Source of the DNA: an uncultured Chloroflexales bacterium
GTDB lineage: Bacteria > Chloroflexota > Chloroflexia > Chloroflexales > Chloroflexaceae
Assembly (NCBI GenBank): GCA_937918935.1
Contig: CAKZSI010000085.1
Span: 1 to 37,107 of the forward strand
Reading direction: 5' to 3'
DNA: 37,107 bases
This document shows, piece by piece, positions 14,226 through 21,608 of the stretch. A program made the translations under genes and the position numbers. How positions within the stretch are numbered: the stretch's first letter is position 1; every line of letters starts with the position of its first letter. The notes beneath the pieces were generated by a model that searched no databases, was not told the origin of the DNA, and was given only the letters and a program-made list of their open reading frames with translations.

Positions 14226-15668
14226 TCACCGTGCCGCTGCGCCTATGGTCACCAGCAGCGTTGGGCGGGCCACGGCATTCCAGTCGCCCGTGTCCGAGGT
14301 CACAAAGTACTTGCCGCTGTGGTAGGCGCTGTCTGCCGAGTAGAGGGCCAGACGCAGCGGCGTGCGCGCGGCATGCGCCTCGGCCACGGCGCGCGTTACA
14401 TCGATCTCGCGCGGCACCCCCGGCCAGCCCGAGAAGGTCGCCAGTGGTTCAACCCATCCCGCCCCGACGTTCTCCGTCGCCAGCGGCGCGTTGTTCCAGT
14501 TCGTAGTCCGCTCGTTCCAGTCGGCGCCAACGGTGAGCGCCTGGATCAGCGACGGTCGCGCCTGGCTCGGCTCGGAATTGCCGAACTGATGCAGGACCAG
14601 CCTGGCCGAGACGATCGCCTGACCCGACGGCAACTGGTCGAGGGGGAACGTCACGTAATACCTGGCGAAACACGGCCAGTCGGCAATATCCGATTGATTC
14701 TGGACGTTGAAATCGCCTTTACCGGCATCTCGCGTCGAAACGCCCCACTCACTCCAGAAATCAAGCCCGTCGCCACAGACTGCCCCCCCGCCTACATTCA
14801 CGTCGGGGACGACGGCCCCATTCAGGCCCTGGCGGATCGTAATTGTCTGCGACGATGCCACCGCCGGAGGAGTGTAGCCGGGGAGACCGAACCTGAGCGT
14901 ACCCCACGTGGACGGCGCCTGGAGATCCGCCGCTGGCGGCCAGAATTGATCCGGAATGGGGGTTCCGGCCCGGTCATCTCGGTCGTGAACCGCCAGCGCC
15001 ATTCGCCACAGGGTGCCATCGTTCGGCCGTCCACTGAGACCAAGACTACTGAAGGGCACGCGGAAGGTCATTACCCAGCCGCGATCGTCGGTTTCGTCAT
15101 TCATCCATTCCCCGCGCCAGCCTGGACGGGTAGTAAAAGCCGTAGTGGCAGGGACCCAGGCGCCTCCGCTCGCACGGTATGCGGCCTGGTACTGCGCGCC
15201 GCCATCGCCGCTAAACTGGGCCACGAAGCGATGGCTGCTGGCGCTTGCCGTTGCACCATTGGCGGTATCGAGGTACAGCGTTACAGCGTCCCAGGCGCTC
15301 AAATCAGCGCGCTCCGGGGTGGTGTCGTACCACAGCCGGCGGTCAAAGACCGCTACGTACACGTACAGTTCCGTGTCGTTGTACCCCAGACGGACGTCGG
15401 CGTAATTCTGGGTCGGGGTCACCGCGCCAAACCAGAAGATGGCCAGTTCCGAGAAGCGCTCGTCAATGTCGGCAACGGCAAAGTAGGGTGCGTTGACCCG
15501 CAACCCGCCCGCCGGAGCGGGAGCACCAGAATTACTGCCCGGTGGCCCGACCACCACGGGTAGATACACTGTGGTAGGCGCCGTGAGCGGCGCCGCAACA
15601 ACGGTCATGATGGCAACGAAAGTGAAAAGCAGTCCGACAACCATCGGACCAGGTCCAGATGGGCGCAT
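14226..15668 (-). CDS. Secreted protein with CBM9-like sugar-binding and DNRLRE-like domains
   Basis: A 480-aa exported protein. The start at 15668 is supported by AGGAGGTG 5 nt upstream and by the signal peptide MVVGLLFTFVAIMTVVAAPL (9-28). Right after it comes TTVYLPVVV, a motif shared with other surface proteins in this window. The first domain (about 55-260) resembles the CBM9/DOMON-type domain (DIDERFSELAIFWFG, DVRLGYNDTELYVYVAVFDR, WDAVTLYLDTANG). The second (about 285-480) resembles DNRLRE beta-sandwich modules (ARLVLHQFG, WNERTTNWNNAP, RPTLLVTIGA). It probably binds glycans at the cell surface or in the matrix. Domain calls rest on remembered motifs. Confidence 0.8.
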   Translation of the reverse strand: MRPSGPGPMVVGLLFTFVAIMTVVAAPLTAPTTVYLPVVVGPPGSNSGAPAPAGGLRVNAPYFAVADIDERFSELAIFWFGAVTPTQNYADVRLGYNDTELYVYVAVFDRRLWYDTTPERADLSAWDAVTLYLDTANGATASASSHRFVAQFSGDGGAQYQAAYRASGGAWVPATTAFTTRPGWRGEWMNDETDDRGWVMTFRVPFSSLGLSGRPNDGTLWRMALAVHDRDDRAGTPIPDQFWPPAADLQAPSTWGTLRFGLPGYTPPAVASSQTITIRQGLNGAVVPDVNVGGGAVCGDGLDFWSEWGVSTRDAGKGDFNVQNQSDIADWPCFARYYVTFPLDQLPSGQAIVSARLVLHQFGNSEPSQARPSLIQALTVGADWNERTTNWNNAPLATENVGAGWVEPLATFSGWPGVPREIDVTRAVAEAHAARTPLRLALYSADSAYHSGKYFVTSDTGDWNAVARPTLLVTIGAAAR

Positions 15669-16043
15669 GGACACCTCCTGGGACTGGCTGGCTCCCGGCG
15701 ATGACGTCCCTATGTCACCTCGGCAGAGCCAACTGTTCCGTGCTGGCAGCGTGGCGTCGGGGAGGCGCGCGTCCGTGGTCTTCAGACCGAGAGCGACGAT
15801 GGCTGATCCGTGGTCTTCAGACAAAGAGCAGCGACAGCGAGAATGTGAGGCGCGCACCTCCACGATCGCCCCGCTGGTATGGACCATACCAACCCCAGTC
15901 TGCCAGACGATGGCGCCCGCGGCAATCGGCCAAAGGTCCTCTTTTAACTAATTTTATACTATTACGCCCCGTTACGGGGCCGGCACATTGCCGGCAGCTT
16001 CTGCCGAACCCTCCCGCTGGTGTCGCGCACATTGGGTGAGCTA
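15669..16043. other. Intergenic region with direct repeats, a palindromic operator and a hairpin
   Basis: No gene is seen. CCGTGGTCTTCAGAC occurs twice, at 15773-15787 and 15808-15822. A perfect 17-bp palindrome lies at 15875-15891. An AT-rich patch (about 15945-15965) could hold the minus-strand promoter. GCCCCG-TTA-CGGGGC (15966-15980) next to GCCGGC-ACATT-GCCGGC (15979-15995) may terminate the SulP transcript. Confidence 0.6.
15875..15891. promoter_or_regulatory. Perfect palindrome TGGTATGGACCATACCA, probable operator
   Basis: Eight-base arms flank one central A. The TGGTAT...ATACCA layout is typical of GntR-type regulator sites. It lies about 205 bp upstream of the start of the secreted CBM9-like gene (minus strand, 15668). 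No regulator gene is in the window. Confidence 0.55.
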
Positions 16044-17714
16044 CTACGCGGCTATCGTCAGCGGCTGTCTGGTTGCCAGGCGACCAACCGCCCGCCGCAG
16101 CGCCTCGGCGCGGTCGTGCATCAAATGGTCCGGCGGGATGAGCGCGAAGATCTCCAACCGACTCAACTGCCGGCGCGGCTGCTCGGCGGGGCTGACGATG
16201 AAGACCTCGCTGCCCGCGTCCACGGCGTCCTTGATGGCGTTCTCGATCGCCAGCGAGATCGTGTCATCGATCAATGGAACATTGCTCAGATCGATCACCG
16301 CCGCCTCATACTCGCCGATGGCCGCGTGCTGGCGCGCCACCGCCCGTGAGACGCCGAAGATCATCGGCCCGCTCAGGTAAAAGAGCAGCACACGCCCATC
16401 GCCACGGTTGAGCAGGTCGCGCTCCTCGTCGGAGAGCGGAACGGCGTCGTCGGCATCGCTGATTGCCTTCACATGCTGAGCCTGGAGGGCGCTAAGACGC
16501 TCGATGGTGAGGATGTTGGCGATGAAGATGCCCACACCGACCGCCACGATCAGGTCGACGAAGACCGTCAGCAGCATGACGCCGTACATAATCGCCGCCG
16601 TCTGCCACGAGACGCGGTGGGCGCGCTTGAGCAGGCTCCAGTCGAGGATGTTGAACCCGACGTAGAGGGCGATTCCGGCCAGGACGGCCAGGGGGATCTG
16701 CTCGGTGAGCCGGGCCGCGCCAAGGACTACCACCAGCAGGAGACTGGCCCGGATCATGCCCGCGAGCGGCGTGCGGGCGCCGCTCTGGATGTTGACCACG
16801 GTGCCCATCGTTGCGCCAGCGCCGGGCAGGCCGCCGAAGAGCCCCGACATCAGGTTGCCGATGCCCTGGCCAATCAGTTCCTTGTCCGACTTGTGCTCGC
16901 TGCGGGTCAGGCTGTCGGCGATCATCGCCGTAAGCATTGTGTCAATGCAGCCGAGCATACCCAGGATCAGGCCGTCCAGGATCATGGTGGTGACAAGCTC
17001 AGGGGTGAAGGTGGGCCAGTTGATAGCCGGCAGACCCACCGGGATGGCGCCGATCTGCCGCAGGTCGCGGTCGGCAAAGAAGAGCAGGGCAATGAGGGTG
17101 CCCAGCACGAGGACCACCAGTTGGGGCGGGGCATAGCGCCGCAGGCGCTTCGGGAACAGAAAGAGGATCGCGAGCGTCATCAGGCCCAGAAAGGCCTCGG
17201 CAGGCTGGATGTTGCTCAGCAGCGCAGGCAGGCTGCGCAGGGTTCCCACGACGCCGCCCGGGGGGATCGGCTGGCCCATCAGTGGCGCAAGCTGCAGAAT
17301 GATCAGAATAAGGCCAATCCCGGACATGAACCCGGAGATCACACTGTAGGGCATCAGCGTGATGTATTTGCCGAGTCTCAGCAGCCCGAACAAGATCTGG
17401 AACAGCCCGGCGATCATTACCACCGTGAAAGCCATCGCCAGCCCGTACTCGGGGTTGGCAGCGACCATGGCCGTGACCACCGCCGTCATGATCACTGTCA
17501 TCGGCCCGGTCGGCTCGGAGATCAGAGTGGACGTGCCGCCAAAGAGGGCGGCGAAGAAGCCGACCAGCACCGCTCCGTAGAGGCCCGCCGCCGGTCCCGC
17601 GCCCGAGGCGACGCCAAAGGTCAGGGCCAGGGGCAGAGAGACGATCGCCGTCGTGACCCCGCCGAACAGGTCGCCGCGCAGGTTGTTGAAGCGGACGTGG
17701 TTGATCAACCGCAT
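16044..17714 (-). CDS. SulP-family anion transporter (sulfate/bicarbonate permease) with STAS domain
   Basis: A 556-aa inner-membrane transporter of the SLC26/SulP family. The start at 17714 has GGAGGAGAGGAG upstream. The N-terminus NLRGDLFGGVTTAIVSLPLA and the segment FGGTSTLISEPTGPMTVIMT are family hallmarks, as are the many membrane helices to about residue 415 and the central GLFGGLPGAGATMGTVVNIQSG. The C-terminal part (about 435-550) is a STAS domain (VLLFYLSGPMIFGVSRAVAR, YEAAVIDLSNVPLIDDTISL). The substrate may be sulfate or bicarbonate; sequence alone does not decide. Monocistronic, with an AT-rich upstream region (17755-17815) containing TATAAT-like boxes on the minus strand. Confidence 0.93.
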   Translation of the reverse strand: MRLINHVRFNNLRGDLFGGVTTAIVSLPLALTFGVASGAGPAAGLYGAVLVGFFAALFGGTSTLISEPTGPMTVIMTAVVTAMVAANPEYGLAMAFTVVMIAGLFQILFGLLRLGKYITLMPYSVISGFMSGIGLILIILQLAPLMGQPIPPGGVVGTLRSLPALLSNIQPAEAFLGLMTLAILFLFPKRLRRYAPPQLVVLVLGTLIALLFFADRDLRQIGAIPVGLPAINWPTFTPELVTTMILDGLILGMLGCIDTMLTAMIADSLTRSEHKSDKELIGQGIGNLMSGLFGGLPGAGATMGTVVNIQSGARTPLAGMIRASLLLVVVLGAARLTEQIPLAVLAGIALYVGFNILDWSLLKRAHRVSWQTAAIMYGVMLLTVFVDLIVAVGVGIFIANILTIERLSALQAQHVKAISDADDAVPLSDEERDLLNRGDGRVLLFYLSGPMIFGVSRAVARQHAAIGEYEAAVIDLSNVPLIDDTISLAIENAIKDAVDAGSEVFIVSPAEQPRRQLSRLEIFALIPPDHLMHDRAEALRRAVGRLATRQPLTIAA

Positions 17715-18009
17715 GTGCGCTCCTCTCCTCCAGATGCTGCCATTCCCGAAATACCTCATATATATCACGAATTATAAATCGTATAATAGCATAAAACTAG
17801 CACCCCTTGATATGAGATTCCTGGACCAACGGCATATCCAGCCTGGCGTCCTGCACCTGTGGCGGTAATCAATGGCGGGTTCACCCTGTTACCATTCGGC
17901 TACTCTTGTAACGCTGGCATCATACGCTCACCGTCCGTGGCGCTCACGCCCCTCACTTCGCGGTGCCATGCCGTTCGCCGCGCCCCGGGCGCCAGCGTGT
18001 ACCCTCTAA

Positions 18010-18300
18010 GGACGGCGTGCGACCGAGGGCGGCGAGCCGCGCTCGCTCGCGCCCGTGCCAGCGGGCTGCAGCTTCATCGTAGGGCAGCACCGGGATGGTC
18101 GCGCCGACCACCTGGTTCAAGTAGTTCATAATCCGATCGCGCCGGGTTGAGGATGGCAGTCTTTCACAGCCATACCAGAGCTCATGCCAGACGACGGCGG
18201 CGATCGCGACCTCGCTCTGGTATTGGCGCAAGCGGTCCAGAGTGTTCGGGGCAGGTTGCGGGCGCAGGGGCTCAGAGATGACACAGGTCGCGCTGACACC
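18010..18300 (-). pseudogene. VapC-type PIN-domain toxin remnant
   Basis: Reading the minus strand gives CVISEPLRPQP, then LDRLRQYQSEVAIAAVVWHE, LWYGCERLPSSTRRDRI, IPVLPYDEAAARWHGRERAR and LAALGRTPS. This is the clear middle of a VapC ribonuclease of a type II toxin-antitoxin pair. The N-terminus is ruined: the catalytic Asp expected in LLDTCVISEP is replaced (SATCVISEP), an in-frame stop lies at about 18316, and a perfect hairpin sits there. After TPS the expected FADGQIAAIA and the last 35 or so residues are missing. No antitoxin gene is seen. Confidence 0.82.
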
Positions 18301-18313
18301 AGTCAGCGCGACC
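18286..18313. repeat. Perfect 12-bp hairpin at the broken end of the vapC remnant
   Basis: GGTCGCGCTGAC (18286-18297) and GTCAGCGCGACC (18302-18313) flank ACCA. It lies exactly where the vapC homology stops, so it may be the footprint of an inserted palindromic element or of an excision. Confidence 0.8.
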
Positions 18314-18430
18314 CATCAGGTTACCGTGCCATCGCTGACCACCGCATTGTGCTGCAGCCGGTGGTTCGCGCTGGCTCATTGTGATCTACAGCACCGGAGG
18401 GGGGCTTTCTACGACAACCCATAGCACATC

Positions 18431-18524
18431 CGAGAGCGCGTGGGAGTCGAACCCACCGGCGAGGCTCGTCACCCCGCCCACAGGTTTTGAAGACCAGGGC
18501 AGCCACCGGGCCACTTCCGCTCTC
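18431..18524 (-). tRNA. selC: tRNA-Sec (selenocysteine, anticodon TCA)
   Basis: A 94-nt tRNA with the selC architecture. Acceptor GAGAGCGG (18517-18524) pairs with GCGCTCTC (18432-18439) except its last pair. The 6-bp D stem GTGGCC-CGGT-GGCTGC is typical of tRNA-Sec. The anticodon loop is CTTCAAA with anticodon TCA (reads UGA). The long extra arm is GGCGGGG-TGACGAG-CCTCGCC and the T arm GTGGG-TTCGACT-CCCAC. The anticodon stem CTGGT/ACCTG has one T-T mismatch. CCA is not encoded. It would insert selenocysteine at UGA with SelA/SelB, none of which are in the window. The mismatches and decayed surroundings leave some doubt about activity. Confidence 0.87.
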
Positions 18525-18614
18525 GCCGCGATTCTAGCCCCGGGCCGGGCCCGCTGTCAAACCGGCCGCGCGGAGCAGCGGGGCTGGCCCGGGGTTCGTG
18601 GGGAACGCCCCGGA

Positions 18615-18941
18615 CCCCCCGAAAAACCAGATCGTGACCGTACCGGCAGACACTCCCGAAGGCGCGTATATTGTTACCGTGTATAACCCCGACGATGGCG
18701 CCAGCTACCAGCCTGGCCCCGCCGGGCTGACCGTTGTGCATCCTGGCGACCTGGGAATGCGCGGCTGGGCGGCAACCACGCCGCTGCCCGGTGGGCGCAG
18801 CGGCTTCACCGCGATTGCAACAGCAGGATCAGTGTATGTGATCGGGGTGGCACTCCCTTCCCCGACGATCAGCCGGTGGAGTTCAGCGGTTCGGCGTTGC
18901 CGCCCCGGCTGTACATGCCGCTGATCGGGCGCGACTGGTAG
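18615..18941 (+). pseudogene. Fragment of a secreted Kelch-repeat protein, frameshifted
   Basis: The first part reads IVTVPADTPEGAYIVTVYNP (Ig/IPT-like) then GWAATTPLPGGRSGFTAIAT and GSVYVIG, a Kelch blade start. A frame change follows, after which the other frame reads GTPFPDDQPVEFSGSALPPR and LYMPLIGRDW to TAG 18939-18941. There is no start codon or signal peptide, and most blades are missing, so this is an internal-deletion remnant. The terminal LYMPLI motif resembles the one in other surface proteins here. Confidence 0.75.
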
Positions 18942-19000
18942 TGCCGATGGGCTCTGCGCTTGCAAGCTACGCTTGCGGCCTTGCGATGGCATGAATTAGT

Positions 19001-19025
19001 GCAGGGAGGGTGACGCCCTCCCTGC
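19001..19025. terminator. Perfect hairpin GCAGGGAGGG-TGACG-CCCTCCCTGC (family B)
   Basis: A 10-bp perfect stem lying about 60 bp past the stop of the minus-strand ferredoxin-like gene (19086). It could end that transcript or mark a dispersed repeat. No U-run is visible. Confidence 0.45.
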
Positions 19026-19085
19026 GACCGTCCCTGCCGCGGCGTGGGAGGGTTTTGACCGTCTACGTCCCCTCCCGTCTGGTCG

Positions 19086-19694
19086 TTACGGTGACGGTGG
19101 GCCCTCCTCGGGCGTGTCCGTCTCCCACTGGACACGCTGGACGCGCGGCGGTCGCTCCAGGCGTTCGGCGCCCGTGGCCATGCGCCGTACAACCCGTAGC
19201 GTGTCGCCGAGGAAGCGTTGCCCGTCACGAATGGGGAAGGCGAAGCGCAACGGGCCCACTTTTGCCGCCACGTTGAGCACATTGTTCGGAAAGAGCGCGA
19301 TCTGGTCGCTTACATCACTGATGACCGCCGTGAGCAGCGCCTGGGCGTTCTCGGTGACGGTGGTGCCGGGCGGCGGCATGAGCACGTTGAGCGTCAACTG
19401 GCGCGCTATCTCGATGTGGCTCTGCACGCGGATCTCGCCCTCGCCGCGGATGATGGCCTGGCAGGCCAGGCGTTGCCCATCGGCCAGGCGCGCCTCGGAG
19501 AGCCAGGCGCGCTCGATCTCGCTGGGCGGGCTGAGGTGTTCGCTCCCGGCAAGCACCTGGCAGCGACATGCCTGGCAGGTGCCGATATTGTCGCACAGGA
19601 ATCCGATATGGGCGGCGTTACGCCGGCCAACGTTCAGCAGACGCTCACCTACCTTGGCCTCCATCGCCACGTCGTTCATGATCACCGTAGGCAC
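19086..19694 (-). CDS. 2Fe-2S ferredoxin-like protein with C-terminal extension
   Basis: A 202-aa protein. GTG at 19694 is used, with AAGGAG 5 nt upstream. The N-terminal 90 residues are an adrenodoxin-type ferredoxin: Cys34-x5-Cys40-x2-Cys43 and Cys78 would bind a 2Fe-2S cluster (CDNIGTCQACRC, then LACQA); Cys45 is extra. Residues 95-180 are not ferredoxin: LLTAVISDVSDQIALFPNNV and LRFAFPIRDGQRFLGDTLRV look helical and fairly hydrophobic. Ferredoxin-plus-tail proteins include the chlorosome envelope proteins CsmI/J/X of green sulfur bacteria; whether this is a Chloroflexota counterpart is a guess. It is probably an electron carrier held in a complex or at a membrane. Confidence 0.82.
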   Translation of the reverse strand: MPTVIMNDVAMEAKVGERLLNVGRRNAAHIGFLCDNIGTCQACRCQVLAGSEHLSPPSEIERAWLSEARLADGQRLACQAIIRGEGEIRVQSHIEIARQLTLNVLMPPPGTTVTENAQALLTAVISDVSDQIALFPNNVLNVAAKVGPLRFAFPIRDGQRFLGDTLRVVRRMATGAERLERPPRVQRVQWETDTPEEGPPSP

Positions 19695-19823
19695 GGTAAC
19701 TCCTTCTGTATTCAGTGCGGCATCGTGTTTGGCGATCTCTTTGCTTCACCCTGTCAATTCGCGGTAGCGCCACCGCGAGGGGAGTGAGGGCCGCAGGCCC
19801 CCGGATAGAAATCCTGCTCGCAG

Positions 19824-19855
19824 GGGCGGGGGGAAACCAGGTTTCCCCCCCGCCC
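19824..19855 (-). terminator. Long GC hairpin at the end of the aldolase gene (family A)
   Basis: GGGCGGGGGGAAACC (19824-19838) pairs with GGTTTCCCCCCCGCCC (19840-19855) with one bulged C. It abuts the stop codon of the minus-strand aldolase, a terminator position, but no U-run follows. Palindromic core GGGAAACCAGGTTTCCC as in family A. Confidence 0.55.
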
Positions 19856-20874
19856 TACACCACTTCGATCTGTTCCAGGCCGCCATAGATGGCCCACCAC
19901 GGGCTGGCGCCCCGGGCAACAACCTGGTTAAGCATCTGCAGATTACGCGCGCCGCGGTCCTCGAGCCAGGCTTCGAGGGCCGCCAGGCCCTTTTGCCCGT
20001 AGACGGGCAGGCTCTCTTGCCAGGTGGCGCGGCCGCAAAGCAGGCCGGCGAACGGCACGTCTGATTCGCCGGCCAGTTCGAGGGTTTCGATCAACACTTC
20101 AATGCGCATGCCGGCGCTGAGGTAGATGAAGGGCTTGCGGGCCACGCTGGCGGCCTGGCGGAACAACGCCAGGGCTTCCTCGCGGTCGTAGGCTTTTTCG
20201 CCGCGGAAGGCGCGCATACCCTCCACGTACTGCGCGAGCACCGGCACTTCCACCATCAGCACGTCAACCCGGTACTGGGGCTTCGAGAACTCCTCCATCG
20301 CCGCGCTGACGTAGCGCGGCTTGACGTGGGCAAATTCCACCGAGCGGATGTCCATGCGGTCATCGTAGGCGATCGGTTCGAGAAAAAGGGCGATATCGCT
20401 CGCGGCGCACTCGGCCCCCACACGTTCGACGAACACGTGCTTGCACTCGTTGATCCGCGGGTCGTCGAAGGGATTGTAGTAGAGCAGGAGCTTGATCGCG
20501 TTCGCCCCGGCCTCCTTCAAGCGACGCACGTTCCACAGATCGAGCAGCGCAGGCAGGCGGCCACGGGCGTTTATATCGTAGCCGCTCTTCTCGTAGGCGA
20601 GCAGCACACCCGTATCGGGTGCACGCTGCTCAAGGGCCGGCAGTCCGTACTCCGGATCCATCAGAATTGCGCTGGAGTAGCGCGACAGAATGCGCGTGAC
20701 CGCGATCTTGAATTCCGTCAACGCGCCATCGTCAACCTGCCGGTCATGGACCCGCGCAATCGCGTTTTTCAGCGAACCGCGTTGATCCATCGCCGCGGCG
20801 GCAATCACGCCACGCTCGTCGGCACAGGCCTGAATCCCCTCGAACTTTCCCCGCGTCATGGTCATTCTGGCCAT
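19855..20874 (-). CDS. lacD: Tagatose-1,6-bisphosphate aldolase-like (LacD family) class I aldolase
   Basis: A 339-aa TIM-barrel aldolase. LacD enzymes cleave tagatose-1,6-bisphosphate and usually also fructose-1,6-bisphosphate to dihydroxyacetone phosphate and glyceraldehyde-3-phosphate. AAAMDQRGSLKNAI (26-39), ILMDPEYGLPAL (70-81), GANAIKLLLYYNP (123-135, Schiff-base Lys128), ALFLEPIAYD and FIYLSAGM are family features. AAGGTGG lies just before ATG 20874. There are no lactose or tagatose genes nearby, so here it more likely serves as a glycolytic or gluconeogenic aldolase. Physiological substrate is inferred. Confidence 0.88.
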   Translation of the reverse strand: MARMTMTRGKFEGIQACADERGVIAAAAMDQRGSLKNAIARVHDRQVDDGALTEFKIAVTRILSRYSSAILMDPEYGLPALEQRAPDTGVLLAYEKSGYDINARGRLPALLDLWNVRRLKEAGANAIKLLLYYNPFDDPRINECKHVFVERVGAECAASDIALFLEPIAYDDRMDIRSVEFAHVKPRYVSAAMEEFSKPQYRVDVLMVEVPVLAQYVEGMRAFRGEKAYDREEALALFRQAASVARKPFIYLSAGMRIEVLIETLELAGESDVPFAGLLCGRATWQESLPVYGQKGLAALEAWLEDRGARNLQMLNQVVARGASPWWAIYGGLEQIEVV

Positions 20875-21295
20875 GGTCTGGTCTTCCCACCTTCTGTACG
20901 TTGTACCAATTGTCCAGACGAGCGTTCAATGGTGCATAAGGAAGGTTTCTTTGCTCGAATGGTGAAGAGGGTTTCCGGGAGGGCTTTGCCCTCCCAGACG
21001 CTCCCGTTCAATAACCTGGGGGAAACCAGGTTTCCTCACGCCCCTGCCGGCTGGGAGGGACAGGGAGGAGCGTGTCTCCCCGAAACCCCCTCCAACGAGA
21101 CGGGACGGCGAGGGAACGCTCTCACGGCGTCCCTCTTCCGCCGGGCCGGGGCGAGATCGGGAGGGCCGCGCCTTCCCCGAAAACCTCCTCTTAGAGCGAG
21201 CGAACGTGCCAGACGCACCACAATAACGTATATGACAATTATACCTGAAATAGCACGAAACGTGGTGCAGCGCGTCACAGTGCACAGGGATATGG
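20875..21295. other. Repeat-rich intergenic region
   Basis: No gene is seen. GGGAGGGCTTTGCCCTCCC (family B) lies near 20978-20996. A family A copy (GGGGGAAACCAGGTTTCC) is at about 21018-21035, followed by TCACGCCCCTGCCGG. Further GGGAGGG/CCTTCCCC pieces lie near 21160. ORFs here are produced by reading through repeats. Confidence 0.7.
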
Positions 21296-21301
21296 TACAA
21301 T
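21296..21301 (+). promoter_or_regulatory. Probable -10 box for the 56-aa gene and fadD
   Basis: TACAAT at 21296-21301 in an AT-rich patch; the -35 area at 17 bp (GTCACA, 21273-21278) is a weak match. The start would be near 21308, about 37 nt before the ATG at 21345. Confidence 0.45.
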
Positions 21302-21344
21302 AAGAACGCTGTGCACTTCTAGCACCAGGAACCCTGGAGGACCT

Positions 21345-21515
21345 ATGAAGCAGGTAGTTGGCGCCCTGACGTTTGTGCTCGGGCTGATCTTCGGTTTGAT
21401 CGGCGGCGCAGCGTTGCTGGCCTATGCCTACCAGGCAGCAGGGCTCTACCCGCCGGATGATGCGACGATCAAGTTCATTGCCCGTGAGCGGGGATGGCTT
21501 CGCGACGATGTGTAG
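21345..21515 (+). CDS. Small membrane protein, 56 aa
   Basis: GGAGG at 21336-21340 lies 4 nt before ATG. The peptide is MKQVVGALTFVLGLIFGLIG then GAALLAYAYQ, one long hydrophobic helix (about residues 4-28). A short soluble tail, YPPDDATIKFIARERGWLRD, ends at TAG 21513. No family is recognised. It begins 93 nt before fadD in the same direction and shares its promoter, so it may be co-expressed with the acyl-CoA ligase. Confidence 0.75.
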   Translation: MKQVVGALTFVLGLIFGLIGGAALLAYAYQAAGLYPPDDATIKFIARERGWLRDDV

Positions 21516-21608
21516 CCGTTGGGGGAAATGTCGCCCGGCGCCGGAGCTTGCCGCGCACAGGCGCGTTTCCCCGCTTCAAAAGTGCATGCTAGCACGAGGA
21601 GGTGCCTG

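Noticed and set aside
14319-15563. 414-aa plus-strand ORF opposite the CBM9-like gene
   Set aside because: Antisense shadow with Arg-rich, domain-free translation and no ribosome site; the minus strand has a signal peptide and perfect Shine-Dalgarno.
16473-17777. 434-aa plus-strand ORF opposite the SulP gene
   Set aside because: Antisense shadow, rich in Gln/Asp/His with no recognisable domain; the SulP reading is unambiguous.
18598-18924. Intact 108-aa gene
   Set aside because: The reading frame breaks within a Kelch blade and continues in another frame to 18941; it lacks a start signal, so it is scored as a pseudogene.
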